From assembly GCA_023264755.1 (NCBI GenBank), contig JAHFVB010000009.1, positions 1-21,823 of the forward strand: a stretch of 21,823 bases of DNA, in the 5' to 3' direction. Below the pieces are notes generated by a model that saw only the letters and a program-made list of their open reading frames with translations, did not search any database and was not told the origin of the DNA. The position numbers and the translations under genes are program-made. Positions 12,978 to 19,517 of the stretch are shown here, in pieces. The stretch comes from Mycobacterium sp. Lineage in GTDB: Bacteria > Actinomycetota > Actinomycetes > Mycobacteriales > Mycobacteriaceae. Position 1 is the stretch's first letter, and each line of letters begins with the position of its first letter.

Positions 12978-14458
12978 TGGGACGCCTCGGGGGTGGCCGC
13001 GAAGATGTCTTCGCCAGGCTCGTCGTCGAGCACCTTGCGGTGGAACAGCATCAGGTAGGCGAAGTAGCCCCCTCCTGCCAGGATCAGGCCGACGACGATC
13101 AAGGTCGGCACGGTCGAATCGCCCGGCGTGACGAGGACGAACAGTACGAAGGCCTCCCACAGCAGCGCGGCGATGGCGACGGGCAGCTCGAAGCGGCCCA
13201 GGCTGAAGCCACCCTCCTTGTGCTCGAGCCGTTTCCGCACCACCAGGTACAGGATCACGATGGCGCCGTAGATCAGCGCGGGCAGGATCGTCGAACCAAT
13301 GATCAGTTGCAGCAGGGCCGCACCGGGCAGCGCGATCATCAACACGACGCCAACGGCCAGGATCAGGATGGTCGCCGGCACCGGAGTCTGCGTACGTGGG
13401 TTCACCCTGCGCATCAACGCGTGGGCGGGGAAGCGCTCGTCGCGCGCCATGGCGAACACCTGCCGCGAGCACGCGGCCATCACCACCATCCCGGCGCCGA
13501 ACATCGCGAACGTCAAGCCTGCCAATAGGATTCGCTCCGTGACGGGCCCGAGTTGATCGCGGATGATCATGGCGACCGGCGAGCCGCTGGCGCTGATCCG
13601 CGGAATGTCCTTGATCGCGATGGTGAGCGCGATCAGGAACACCAAACCCAACACACCCGCGGCAACCACCGAGGCCACGATGGCGCGTGGGACGCTGCGA
13701 AACGGATCCTTGGCCTCCTCGGCGAGATTCGCCGCGGAGTCGAAGCCGACCAGCGTGGTGAGGCCCATGATCATCCCGGCCATCAGACCGCCGCCGATGG
13801 CGAAGTAGTTGGGGTCGCCGGCAGCGATGCCACGTGAGCCGAGATTGTCGAGGTGGCCGCCACCGGTGATCACCATGGCCACGGCCAGCGCGATGACCAA
13901 CACCACGACGATGGCGAGTTCGACTCCCACCGCTCCCGAGGTGATCAGGCCGAGCAGCCGCGTCGAGGCGATCACCAGCGCGGCCTGCACGATCAGTATC
14001 GCGACCGTGATCAGCCGAGCGGTGTCCTCGTTCTCGGCCATCCCCACCAACGGCATGAACGCTTGGCTGGCCAGCGCGTTGTCGAGGGCGACCACGGCGA
14101 TTGCCAGGTACCAGAACGTCAGCCACCCGAACAGCCACCCGACCTTCGGATTCGCCAGCCGGGAGGCCCACTGGTACGAGGAACCGCTCAGTGCGATGCG
14201 GGCGGCAAACTGCGCGACGACCAGTGCCACCAGCGTCTGTCCGATCGCCGCGAGCACCCATAGCCAGATGCCGACCGGACCAGCCGTCGCCAGCAGGTTG
14301 TCGTAGGTCGCGAAGATGCCGACCGCGACGGAGATGAACGCAAACGAGATTGCGAAGATCTGGAAGGGACCGAGCGTGCGCTGCAGTTCGGGCTCGTATC
14401 CGCAGTCCCGACATTCTTCGTCTGCAACGGCTGGGCCCGCCACGTGCTCTGCCGTCAT
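12974..14458 (-). CDS. APC superfamily amino acid/amine permease
   Basis: A 494-residue inner-membrane transporter with about twelve hydrophobic segments. The N-terminal region ELQRTLGPFQIFAISFAFISVAVGIFATY, with its unwound first helix, and GFDSAANLAEEAKDPFRSVPRAI are typical of the AA_permease_2/APC group that takes up amino acids, GABA or related amines by cation symport. A CRDC motif near residues 17-20 of the cytosolic N-terminus is unusual and could bind metal or be redox-sensitive. The ATG at 14458 is supported by GGAGGT (14469-14464) at five-base spacing; the open frame to 14521 is rejected. It is the first gene of a three-gene unit, and its TGA overlaps the GTG of the FAD-oxidase gene. 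The exact substrate cannot be told. Confidence 0.88.
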   Translation of the reverse strand: MTAEHVAGPAVADEECRDCGYEPELQRTLGPFQIFAISFAFISVAVGIFATYDNLLATAGPVGIWLWVLAAIGQTLVALVVAQFAARIALSGSSYQWASRLANPKVGWLFGWLTFWYLAIAVVALDNALASQAFMPLVGMAENEDTARLITVAILIVQAALVIASTRLLGLITSGAVGVELAIVVVLVIALAVAMVITGGGHLDNLGSRGIAAGDPNYFAIGGGLMAGMIMGLTTLVGFDSAANLAEEAKDPFRSVPRAIVASVVAAGVLGLVFLIALTIAIKDIPRISASGSPVAMIIRDQLGPVTERILLAGLTFAMFGAGMVVMAACSRQVFAMARDERFPAHALMRRVNPRTQTPVPATILILAVGVVLMIALPGAALLQLIIGSTILPALIYGAIVILYLVVRKRLEHKEGGFSLGRFELPVAIAALLWEAFVLFVLVTPGDSTVPTLIVVGLILAGGGYFAYLMLFHRKVLDDEPGEDIFAATPEASQ

Positions 14459-14606
14459 GTCCGACCTCCGGTGGCGTTGATGAACCGAAGGATAGCCATC
14501 GTCAGAGCCCGGCGGCAGCAAATTTGCAATTGCGTCAAATCAGCGGCCCGTGCTCCCGGTGCCACGCGGGCCATCGCACCATCGGGCACTACTCAGAGCG
14601 GAGCGC
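14459..14606 (-). promoter_or_regulatory. Promoter/operator region of the permease operon
   Basis: A 148-bp gap between the second kinase and the permease. It contains a strong ribosome-binding site at 14464-14469 and an AT-rich island around 14518-14537. The island includes the perfect 10-bp palindrome GCAAATTTGC (14518-14527), partly overlapped by a second imperfect repeat (ATTTG...CAAAT). It lies about 60 bp upstream of the permease ATG, a plausible operator or promoter position. No hairpin with a T-run ends the kinase gene, so read-through from the kinase into the operon is possible. Confidence 0.45.
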
Positions 14607-15803
14607 TCATTTGGGTTTTTTGCGACCATTTCCGTTGTGGCCGTGACCGTTTCCGCCGTCATTGACGTTGGTGGCCTGTTCGAGCACCGGGCTGGGCGCG
14701 GGTGGGGGCAGCTCCGTCGTGGAGGACGTCGTGGAGGACACGGCCGTGGCGGTGATCGGCGCGGGCTCCGACGTGCGGATGCCCACCGACTCTGGCGGCG
14801 GCGTGGTCGAGACCGGGTCCGCGCCGAGCGCCAGGACCGCAAGCGCCATCGCGGCCAACGTGGCGGCTGCGGCCGCCACCTTGCCGATCCGGGGCCAGGG
14901 GCGGCGACGGGGCGCCGCCAGCGGCGCGACGGCCACTCCGGTCGCGGGTAGCCCGGGCCCGATCAACGTACTCGGTTGTCCCGAAAACTGATGTCCGGCA
15001 AGCCCATTCCAGGATGCCAACATCGCGTCCGCACTGGGAAAGCGGTGCGCCGGGGCTCGGGACATCGCCCGTGCGATCACTTCCGCGAGTGCCGGGTCGA
15101 CGTCGGGACGCAGCTGTGCCAGCGGCGGCGGCGCTTCCTCGGTGATGGCGTGCGCCAGCGCGACGATGTCTTCCTGTGGGTACGGCTTGCGGCCCGTCAA
15201 CGCCTCGTACCCGACCACCCCTGCGGCGTAGAGGTCGTCGGCGACGGTGGCGGGCTTGCCGGCCAGCCGGTCCGGGCTGAGATAGGCGAGCGTTCCGACG
15301 AGCTCACCCGTCGTGGTGTGCACCCCGTGCGGGGATTTGGCGATTCCGAAGTCGGCGACCTTCACCGCGCCCGACCGGGTGGGAAGGATGTTGCCCGGTT
15401 TGATGTCTCGGTGCAGAATCCCCGCTCCGTGCGCCGCGGCCAAGGCGGCGAGCACGCTGCTCAGCACCGCGTGGACATGAGCCTGCGGTAGCGGACCCGA
15501 GGCGAGCTGGTCGCCGAGCGTGTCGCCGGGCAACCGCTCCATGACGATGAAGGGTTTGTCGCCCTGGTCCCCGAAGTCGTACACCGCGACGATGTTGGGA
15601 TGGTTGAGCGCGGCCGCCGCGCACGCCTCCACCTGGAAGCGCGCTCGGACGTCGGCTCGTGAGCTCAACCCCGGATGCAACAACTTGATGGCGACGGCTC
15701 GCTCCAACCGGGTATCCCACCCGTCCCGAACCTCGGCCATGCCGCCGAAACCGAGCAGGTCCCCCACTTCGTACCGGCCGGCGAGCAACTCTCGACCGTC
15801 CAT
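14607..15803 (-). CDS. Transmembrane serine/threonine protein kinase (paralogue)
   Basis: A 398-residue Pkn-type kinase, sister of the one at 9301-10455. Its catalytic residues fall at the same numbers (K40, E59, D133 in HRDIKPGN, D151 in DFGIA), and the glycine loop is GFGGMAEV. The activation loop SPHGVHTTTGELVGT has several Thr. One transmembrane helix lies at about residues 307-328. The outer tail of about 70 residues is rich in Ser, Thr and Pro and ends in a low-complexity Gly/Asn/His stretch and basic KKPK, with no known sensor domain. ATG at 15803 (MDGRELL) is chosen over an open frame to 15848 by alignment with the sister. It is on the same strand as, and 148 bp upstream of, the permease operon, and divergent from the GGDEF-EAL gene. 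Substrates are unknown; neighbouring membrane proteins are candidates. Confidence 0.9.
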   Translation of the reverse strand: MDGRELLAGRYEVGDLLGFGGMAEVRDGWDTRLERAVAIKLLHPGLSSRADVRARFQVEACAAAALNHPNIVAVYDFGDQGDKPFIVMERLPGDTLGDQLASGPLPQAHVHAVLSSVLAALAAAHGAGILHRDIKPGNILPTRSGAVKVADFGIAKSPHGVHTTTGELVGTLAYLSPDRLAGKPATVADDLYAAGVVGYEALTGRKPYPQEDIVALAHAITEEAPPPLAQLRPDVDPALAEVIARAMSRAPAHRFPSADAMLASWNGLAGHQFSGQPSTLIGPGLPATGVAVAPLAAPRRRPWPRIGKVAAAAATLAAMALAVLALGADPVSTTPPPESVGIRTSEPAPITATAVSSTTSSTTELPPPAPSPVLEQATNVNDGGNGHGHNGNGRKKPK

Positions 15804-15919
15804 GGCCCCAGGGGTATCCGCTGGGTACGGCGCGCAAACCCACTTCACGTGCTTGGTTCACGCGATCCGGACGCTCGTTGCCAACCGAACCAGCGCCCGT
15901 GAATACATAACTTGAGTTA

Positions 15920-15938
15920 CCGTCGATCCCGTCGACGG
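15920..15938. promoter_or_regulatory. Inverted repeat upstream of the GGDEF-EAL gene
   Basis: A perfect 7-bp inverted repeat, CCGTCGA and TCGACGG around TCCCG, lies 52 bp upstream of the chosen GTG start and just downstream of an AT-rich stretch (GAATACATAACTTGAG) that could hold the -10. It is a candidate operator in the kinase/GGDEF-EAL divergent region, or an RNA hairpin in the leader. Confidence 0.4.
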
Positions 15939-15990
15939 ATGTTTGCCGTTCGGCTACGGATTGAGCAAAATCTGGAATCGCAGGAGAGTC

Positions 15991-18348
15991 GTGGGCGTTG
16001 GCCGGCAGTTGGCTCGGACGAGGCCGTTGGTATCGGTCCCCGTCGCGCTGACCGTGGGACTGGCGGTGTTGCTCGTCGTCGACGGCAGCAGCAACACCGC
16101 GCGCATCGCCGACGACCTCATCACGCTGGTCCTGTCGACGTACGCGGCGCTGTGCGCGGGGTGGGCCGCCCGGTACGGCGACGAGCGCCTCCGGCCGGCA
16201 TGGGCGACGATGGCGGCGGCGCTGGCCTGCTGGGCCGTCGGCGACTTGATCTGGTTGCTGTGCGAGTACGTCCTGCATCGCCAACCGTTCCCGTCCCCGG
16301 CCGACTACTTCTACCTCTCGTTCACGGTGCTCGCCACGATCGCCATGGCACAGCTTCGCCCCGACCCGACTCCCCACACGCGAGTGCGCACCGTCCTCGA
16401 CGGCGCGACGGTCGCATTCTGCACGTTCCTGCTGGCCTGGATCTTCTTGTTGGGCAGCGTCTACGACGCCTACCGCAATGACAGGACCACGTTGGTGCTG
16501 GCGCTGGCCTACCCCACCGCCGACGTGGTGGCTCTGGCGGTCGCCGTGGCCGTCTTCGCGAGCGGCGACGTCCGACGGCGCGGCGTCGTGGCCCTGCTCA
16601 CCGTCGCCATCGGCCTGATGACGATCACGGACAGCATCCTCGCGTACGTCGTCGCCACCGGCCGGTACACCACCGGAAACCTCACCGACGTCGGTTGGGC
16701 GGCGGTGGTCGTGATGTTCGCCGGCGCGGCGTTGCTGAGTTGCCGCAGTCCTCGGCCGGCCAGGACCACCGTGCGGGTGCCGTCGAGCTCGGCGCTGTGG
16801 CTGCCGTATGTCCCGTTGTTGCTGGCCGGCACCATCGGTCCGGCAATGGTCATGTCCGGATTCGAGAAGCTGCTGGTGCCCTTGATCGTCGTCGCGGTGT
16901 GCGCGCGACAGTTCGTCGCCGCGTCCGAGAACCGGCGCCTGCTGGCCGCGGCCGCGGACCAGGCGTTGCGAGATCCCCTGACGGGGTTGGCGAACCGCAC
17001 GTTGTTCCAAGACCGGTTGACGCACGCCATGATGCTGCGGCTGCGAGGCGAACGTTCGGTGGCAGTGGTTTCGCTGGACCTCGACGACTTCAAGCTGGTG
17101 AACGACAGTCTCGGCCACCCCGCCGCCGACGACTTGTTGGTTCGGGCCGCCCAGCGCATCGCCGAGTGCGCACGACCCGGTGACACGGTCGCCCGGGTCG
17201 GAGGCGACGAGTTCGCCCTGCTCCTCGAAGGTGACGTCGACGATTCACATCTCATCGCTCAACGCGTGGTCGAGGCGTTTGAAGAGCCGTTCGAGGTCGA
17301 CGGGCAGCAGATGTTCATGCGCCCCAGCGTCGGGGTGGCGGTCGCGGCTCCCGACGAGCCGGAGCTGGCACCGGAGACCCTCCTCAGACGCGCCGACACG
17401 GCGATGTACGCCGCGAAGCGGTCGCGCTCACAAAGCGTGCAAACCTTCCGGGCGGACATGACGATGACCGAGGCCGACGCGGTCGAGTTGTTCACCCACG
17501 CCGCACCTGAAGGTCCCGGACGTGGCGCTGCCAAGGTGCGCTTGTTGGGAGAGCTGCGCCACGCCATCGACAATGGCGAGCTCGACATGGTGTATCAGCC
17601 GAAGTTCGCACTGCGCGCGGGCCGCATCGCCGGGGTGGAGGCGCTGCTGCGGTGGCCGCATCCGGACCTGGGGCTGTTGGGCCCGGACGCATTCTTGTCG
17701 CTGGTGCGCCAGCACGGACTGATGCGACCGGTTACCGACTTGGTGCTGAAGAAGGCGCTCGACGACGCCGCCCAGTGGGCCCAGTCCGGACACCGCGTAC
17801 CCGTCGCCGTCAACCTCTTTGCACCGTCCCTGCGCGATACGAACCTGCCCGAGACGCTCCGTCGAGCGCTCGACCGCCGCAACCTCCCGGCCGACCTGCT
17901 GACCGTAGAGATCACCGAGGACGTGGTGCTCGACGAGTTCGGCGTGGTGCCAACCGTGCTGCAGAAGCTCCGCGACCACGGCTTCCGGGTGGCGATCGAC
18001 GACTTCGGCAGCGGCTACTCGGCGCTGTCCTACCTTCGCAACCTGCCGATCGACGAGGTCAAGCTCGATCGGCACTTCATCGCATCGGTGACCAGCGACG
18101 GCCGCGCCGCCACGGTCGTACGCGCCGTCATCGACCTGACGCACGAGTTGGGCATCACCGTCGTCGCCGAAGGCGTCGAGGACGCGGCCACCGCAAACTG
18201 GCTCCGCGACCACGGGTGCGACATCGGACAGGGCTACTACTTCGGCAAGCCCGTGGCCGCCGACAAGGTGCTGGAATTGATCGAGGTCGCGGTCGAGCCT
18301 GCGCCGGAAAGCCGCGCCGCCACGGCGCGGGCCGAGGCTGGCCGCTAG
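15991..18348 (+). CDS. Membrane-bound GGDEF-EAL cyclic-di-GMP synthase/phosphodiesterase
   Basis: A 785-residue bifunctional-type c-di-GMP protein. The first 300 residues hold about ten transmembrane helices, an integral membrane sensor region that I do not match to MHYT, MASE or 7TMR types. The GGDEF domain has intact GGDEF at 404-408 and an inhibitory I-site RPGD (395-398) five residues before it, so it should make c-di-GMP with product feedback. The EAL domain has E550-A551-L552, QPK, the ITED glutamate, DDFGSGY (D670, D671), the KLD lysine, AEGVE and QGYYFGKP, all the usual metal and catalytic positions. Both activities are therefore possible. The GTG at 15991 is supported by AGGAG at 15982-15986 and puts a basic segment before helix one. 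An upstream in-frame TTG at 15943 is the alternative. It is divergent from the kinase gene. Confidence 0.88.
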   Translation: MGVGRQLARTRPLVSVPVALTVGLAVLLVVDGSSNTARIADDLITLVLSTYAALCAGWAARYGDERLRPAWATMAAALACWAVGDLIWLLCEYVLHRQPFPSPADYFYLSFTVLATIAMAQLRPDPTPHTRVRTVLDGATVAFCTFLLAWIFLLGSVYDAYRNDRTTLVLALAYPTADVVALAVAVAVFASGDVRRRGVVALLTVAIGLMTITDSILAYVVATGRYTTGNLTDVGWAAVVVMFAGAALLSCRSPRPARTTVRVPSSSALWLPYVPLLLAGTIGPAMVMSGFEKLLVPLIVVAVCARQFVAASENRRLLAAAADQALRDPLTGLANRTLFQDRLTHAMMLRLRGERSVAVVSLDLDDFKLVNDSLGHPAADDLLVRAAQRIAECARPGDTVARVGGDEFALLLEGDVDDSHLIAQRVVEAFEEPFEVDGQQMFMRPSVGVAVAAPDEPELAPETLLRRADTAMYAAKRSRSQSVQTFRADMTMTEADAVELFTHAAPEGPGRGAAKVRLLGELRHAIDNGELDMVYQPKFALRAGRIAGVEALLRWPHPDLGLLGPDAFLSLVRQHGLMRPVTDLVLKKALDDAAQWAQSGHRVPVAVNLFAPSLRDTNLPETLRRALDRRNLPADLLTVEITEDVVLDEFGVVPTVLQKLRDHGFRVAIDDFGSGYSALSYLRNLPIDEVKLDRHFIASVTSDGRAATVVRAVIDLTHELGITVVAEGVEDAATANWLRDHGCDIGQGYYFGKPVAADKVLELIEVAVEPAPESRAATARAEAGR

Positions 18349-18375
18349 CTCGTCGGCTACGGCAACGAAACCGAG

Positions 18376-18401
18376 TGGCCACGGTCTCCTCCGCGTGGCC
18401 A
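18376..18401 (+). terminator. Hairpin downstream of the GGDEF-EAL gene
   Basis: TGGCCACG and CGTGGCCA form a perfect 8-bp stem with a 10-base loop, 27 bp after the stop. No T-run follows, so it is only a candidate terminator. The rest of the 185-bp gap holds a further 10-bp palindrome, GTTGGCCAAC (18472-18481), about 50 bp before the next start. Confidence 0.4.
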
Positions 18402-18533
18402 GGTGGCCGACGGGCGCGCTACCGAAGACCCCCGGGGACCATCGGCTCCCCACCCCGTGACTTTCGACCTTGTTGGCCAACTGCACGAGGCGGTTAATTT
18501 CGCAGTCATTGGCGGACCCGAGAGGAATTGCTC

Positions 18534-19211
18534 ATGACCAGTCCCGCAATCAATCCGGACACTCTGAGCGGTGTCGAGGTCATCGGCGCCGGCGGAGTCA
18601 AGCTCGGCAAGGTCGACAACCTGTACGTCGACGATGACACCAACCAGCCGGAGTGGGTCGCGGTCAAGAGCGGGCTGTTCGGCGCCCACGTCTCACTGGT
18701 GCCGATCAGCAAGGCCCAGTTCGATGGCACCGCACTCAACGTGCCCTTCGACAAGGAGCAACTCAAGAGCGCCCCGCACCACCACCCCAACACCAACCTG
18801 TCCCCGCTAACCGAGAAATATCTCTACCACCACTACGGCATGCCCTACAGCGAACACAGCGGGTCGCCGGCAGCCGACTCCCAGCACGGCAAGCCCGAAG
18901 ACCAGACGGGCGAGTCCGGGGCGCCCGCCCGCGGCAGCTCCGGACCCACCGGCCGGCTCCGCAAGTATTGGGGCAGCAAGAACGCCACCAAGACGATGCC
19001 AGTCAGCCGCGAAGAAGTTCGTCTGGAACGCGAGCCCGGCACCGAGACCAACCGTGACGACGCGATGTCCGGGTGGGTCCTCGTCGCAGAAGAGCACGAG
19101 GTGACCCTCATCGGGGACGAGGCCGTCGTCGTGAAGGAAACCGTGGTACTCGAGCGGGAACTCCTGGGCATCGCCACCGAGCGCACGGCCAGCGACGCTG
19201 GGCGCAAGTAG
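18534..19211 (+). CDS. PRC-barrel domain protein with DUF2382-like C-terminus
   Basis: A 225-residue soluble protein. Residues about 8-75 form a PRC-barrel (SGVEVIGAGGVKLGKVDNLYVDDDTNQPEWVAVKSGLFGAHVSLVPI). A His-rich linker (HHHP, YHHYG) and a disordered Ser/Gly/Pro stretch follow. The C-terminal part from about residue 157 (MPVSREEVRLEREPGTET, then EEHEVTLIGDEAVVVKETVVLERE) looks like a single DUF2382 stress-type repeat. Such PRC-barrel/DUF2382 proteins are common in bacteria and often stress-induced; their biochemical role is not established. The start is the ATG at 18534, with AGAGGAA at 18521-18527 spaced six; the TTG at 18528 is a poorer choice. It is the last chromosomal gene before the tRNA-Phe fragment. 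Confidence 0.85.
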   Translation: MTSPAINPDTLSGVEVIGAGGVKLGKVDNLYVDDDTNQPEWVAVKSGLFGAHVSLVPISKAQFDGTALNVPFDKEQLKSAPHHHPNTNLSPLTEKYLYHHYGMPYSEHSGSPAADSQHGKPEDQTGESGAPARGSSGPTGRLRKYWGSKNATKTMPVSREEVRLEREPGTETNRDDAMSGWVLVAEEHEVTLIGDEAVVVKETVVLERELLGIATERTASDAGRK

Positions 19212-19254
19212 CTGGTCGTCGCGTCGAAACCAACGAACACCGATCGCAACCAAG

Positions 19255-19276
19255 CGAACGGACACGGACCGGACAC
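19255..19276 (+). repeat. 22-bp direct repeat, left copy
   Basis: CGAACGGACA, three variable bases (CGG), then ACCGGACAC. A second copy at 19457-19478, in the same orientation, has the same 10 and 9 bases and a different central triplet, giving 19 of 22 identical. The two copies flank the tRNA-Phe fragment. This copy is in the gap after the PRC-barrel gene, on the presumed chromosomal side. Confidence 0.6.
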
Positions 19277-19320
19277 CAAACATCCGAACGTGCTGTGACC
19301 ACATCCGTGCAGTTCGACAG

Positions 19321-19371
19321 TGGTGGCCAGGGCCGGGATCGAACCGGCGACCTTCCGCTTTTCAGGCGGAC
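19321..19371 (-). other. Attachment site: truncated 3' half of tRNA-Phe(GAA)
   Basis: On the minus strand this reads as the anticodon arm (TCCGC, loop CTGAAAA with anticodon GAA at 19363-19361, GCGGA), variable loop, T arm (GCCGG, TTCGATC, CCGGC), 3' acceptor strand CCTGGCC, discriminator A and encoded CCA of tRNA-Phe. The D arm and the 5' acceptor strand (expected GGCCAGG) are absent; to the right of 19371 the sequence is unrelated. This is the structure of an att core left at one end of an element integrated into the 3' part of a tRNA gene. The intact tRNA should be at the other end. It is not expected to make a working tRNA. Confidence 0.85.
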
Positions 19372-19517
19372 GGGATAGCCACTGACCTGCGGTTTATTTG
19401 ATTCTGTGCGTTGTATGCGCCGCATTGAGCTGCGCTGACGTATTCAACCTGTCCGACGAACGGACATAAACCGGACACGGTGCTTGCACTCCTGACCAGG
19501 AGCTTCGGCGCTGCCCT
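19372..19517. other. Non-coding left end of the integrated element
   Basis: No convincing gene lies between the att core and the rep frame. The stretch contains the right copy of the 22-bp repeat and an overlapping inverted repeat, TGTCCG (19450-19455) with CGGACA (19461-19466), plus a third CGGACA at 19472-19477. Clustered half-sites next to an att core are what would be expected of integrase-arm or replication-initiator binding sites. Confidence 0.45.
19457..19478 (+). repeat. 22-bp direct repeat, right copy
   Basis: Same sequence as the repeat at 19255-19276 apart from the middle triplet (TAA instead of CGG). It lies 86 bp to the element side of the att core and is overlapped by an inverted repeat of TGTCCG. 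It is a possible arm-type site for an integrase or an iteron-like site. Confidence 0.6.

Noticed and set aside
11622..13058. A 478-codon plus-strand open frame antisense to the FAD oxidase
   Set aside because: Arg/Gly/Val-rich, no domain; typical GC-rich antisense shadow of a gene with clear family motifs on the other strand.
11589..14414. A single 941-codon minus-strand open frame
   Set aside because: The part upstream of 12977 is the out-of-frame shadow of the APC permease gene (12974-14458), which has a strong ribosome-binding site and normal membrane-protein sequence. The real oxidase starts at the GTG at 12977.
15304..17118. A 604-codon minus-strand open frame across the kinase and GGDEF-EAL region
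   Set aside because: His/Arg/Gln-rich low-complexity translation overlapping two well-supported genes in other frames; a GC shadow.
17428..18486. A 352-codon minus-strand open frame
   Set aside because: Antisense to the EAL domain, which has all its motifs; no independent evidence.
19321..19395. A complete tRNA-Phe gene
   Set aside because: Anticodon arm, T arm and 3' acceptor strand are present, but the D arm and the 5' acceptor strand are missing to the right of 19371, so it is a fragment at an attachment site.
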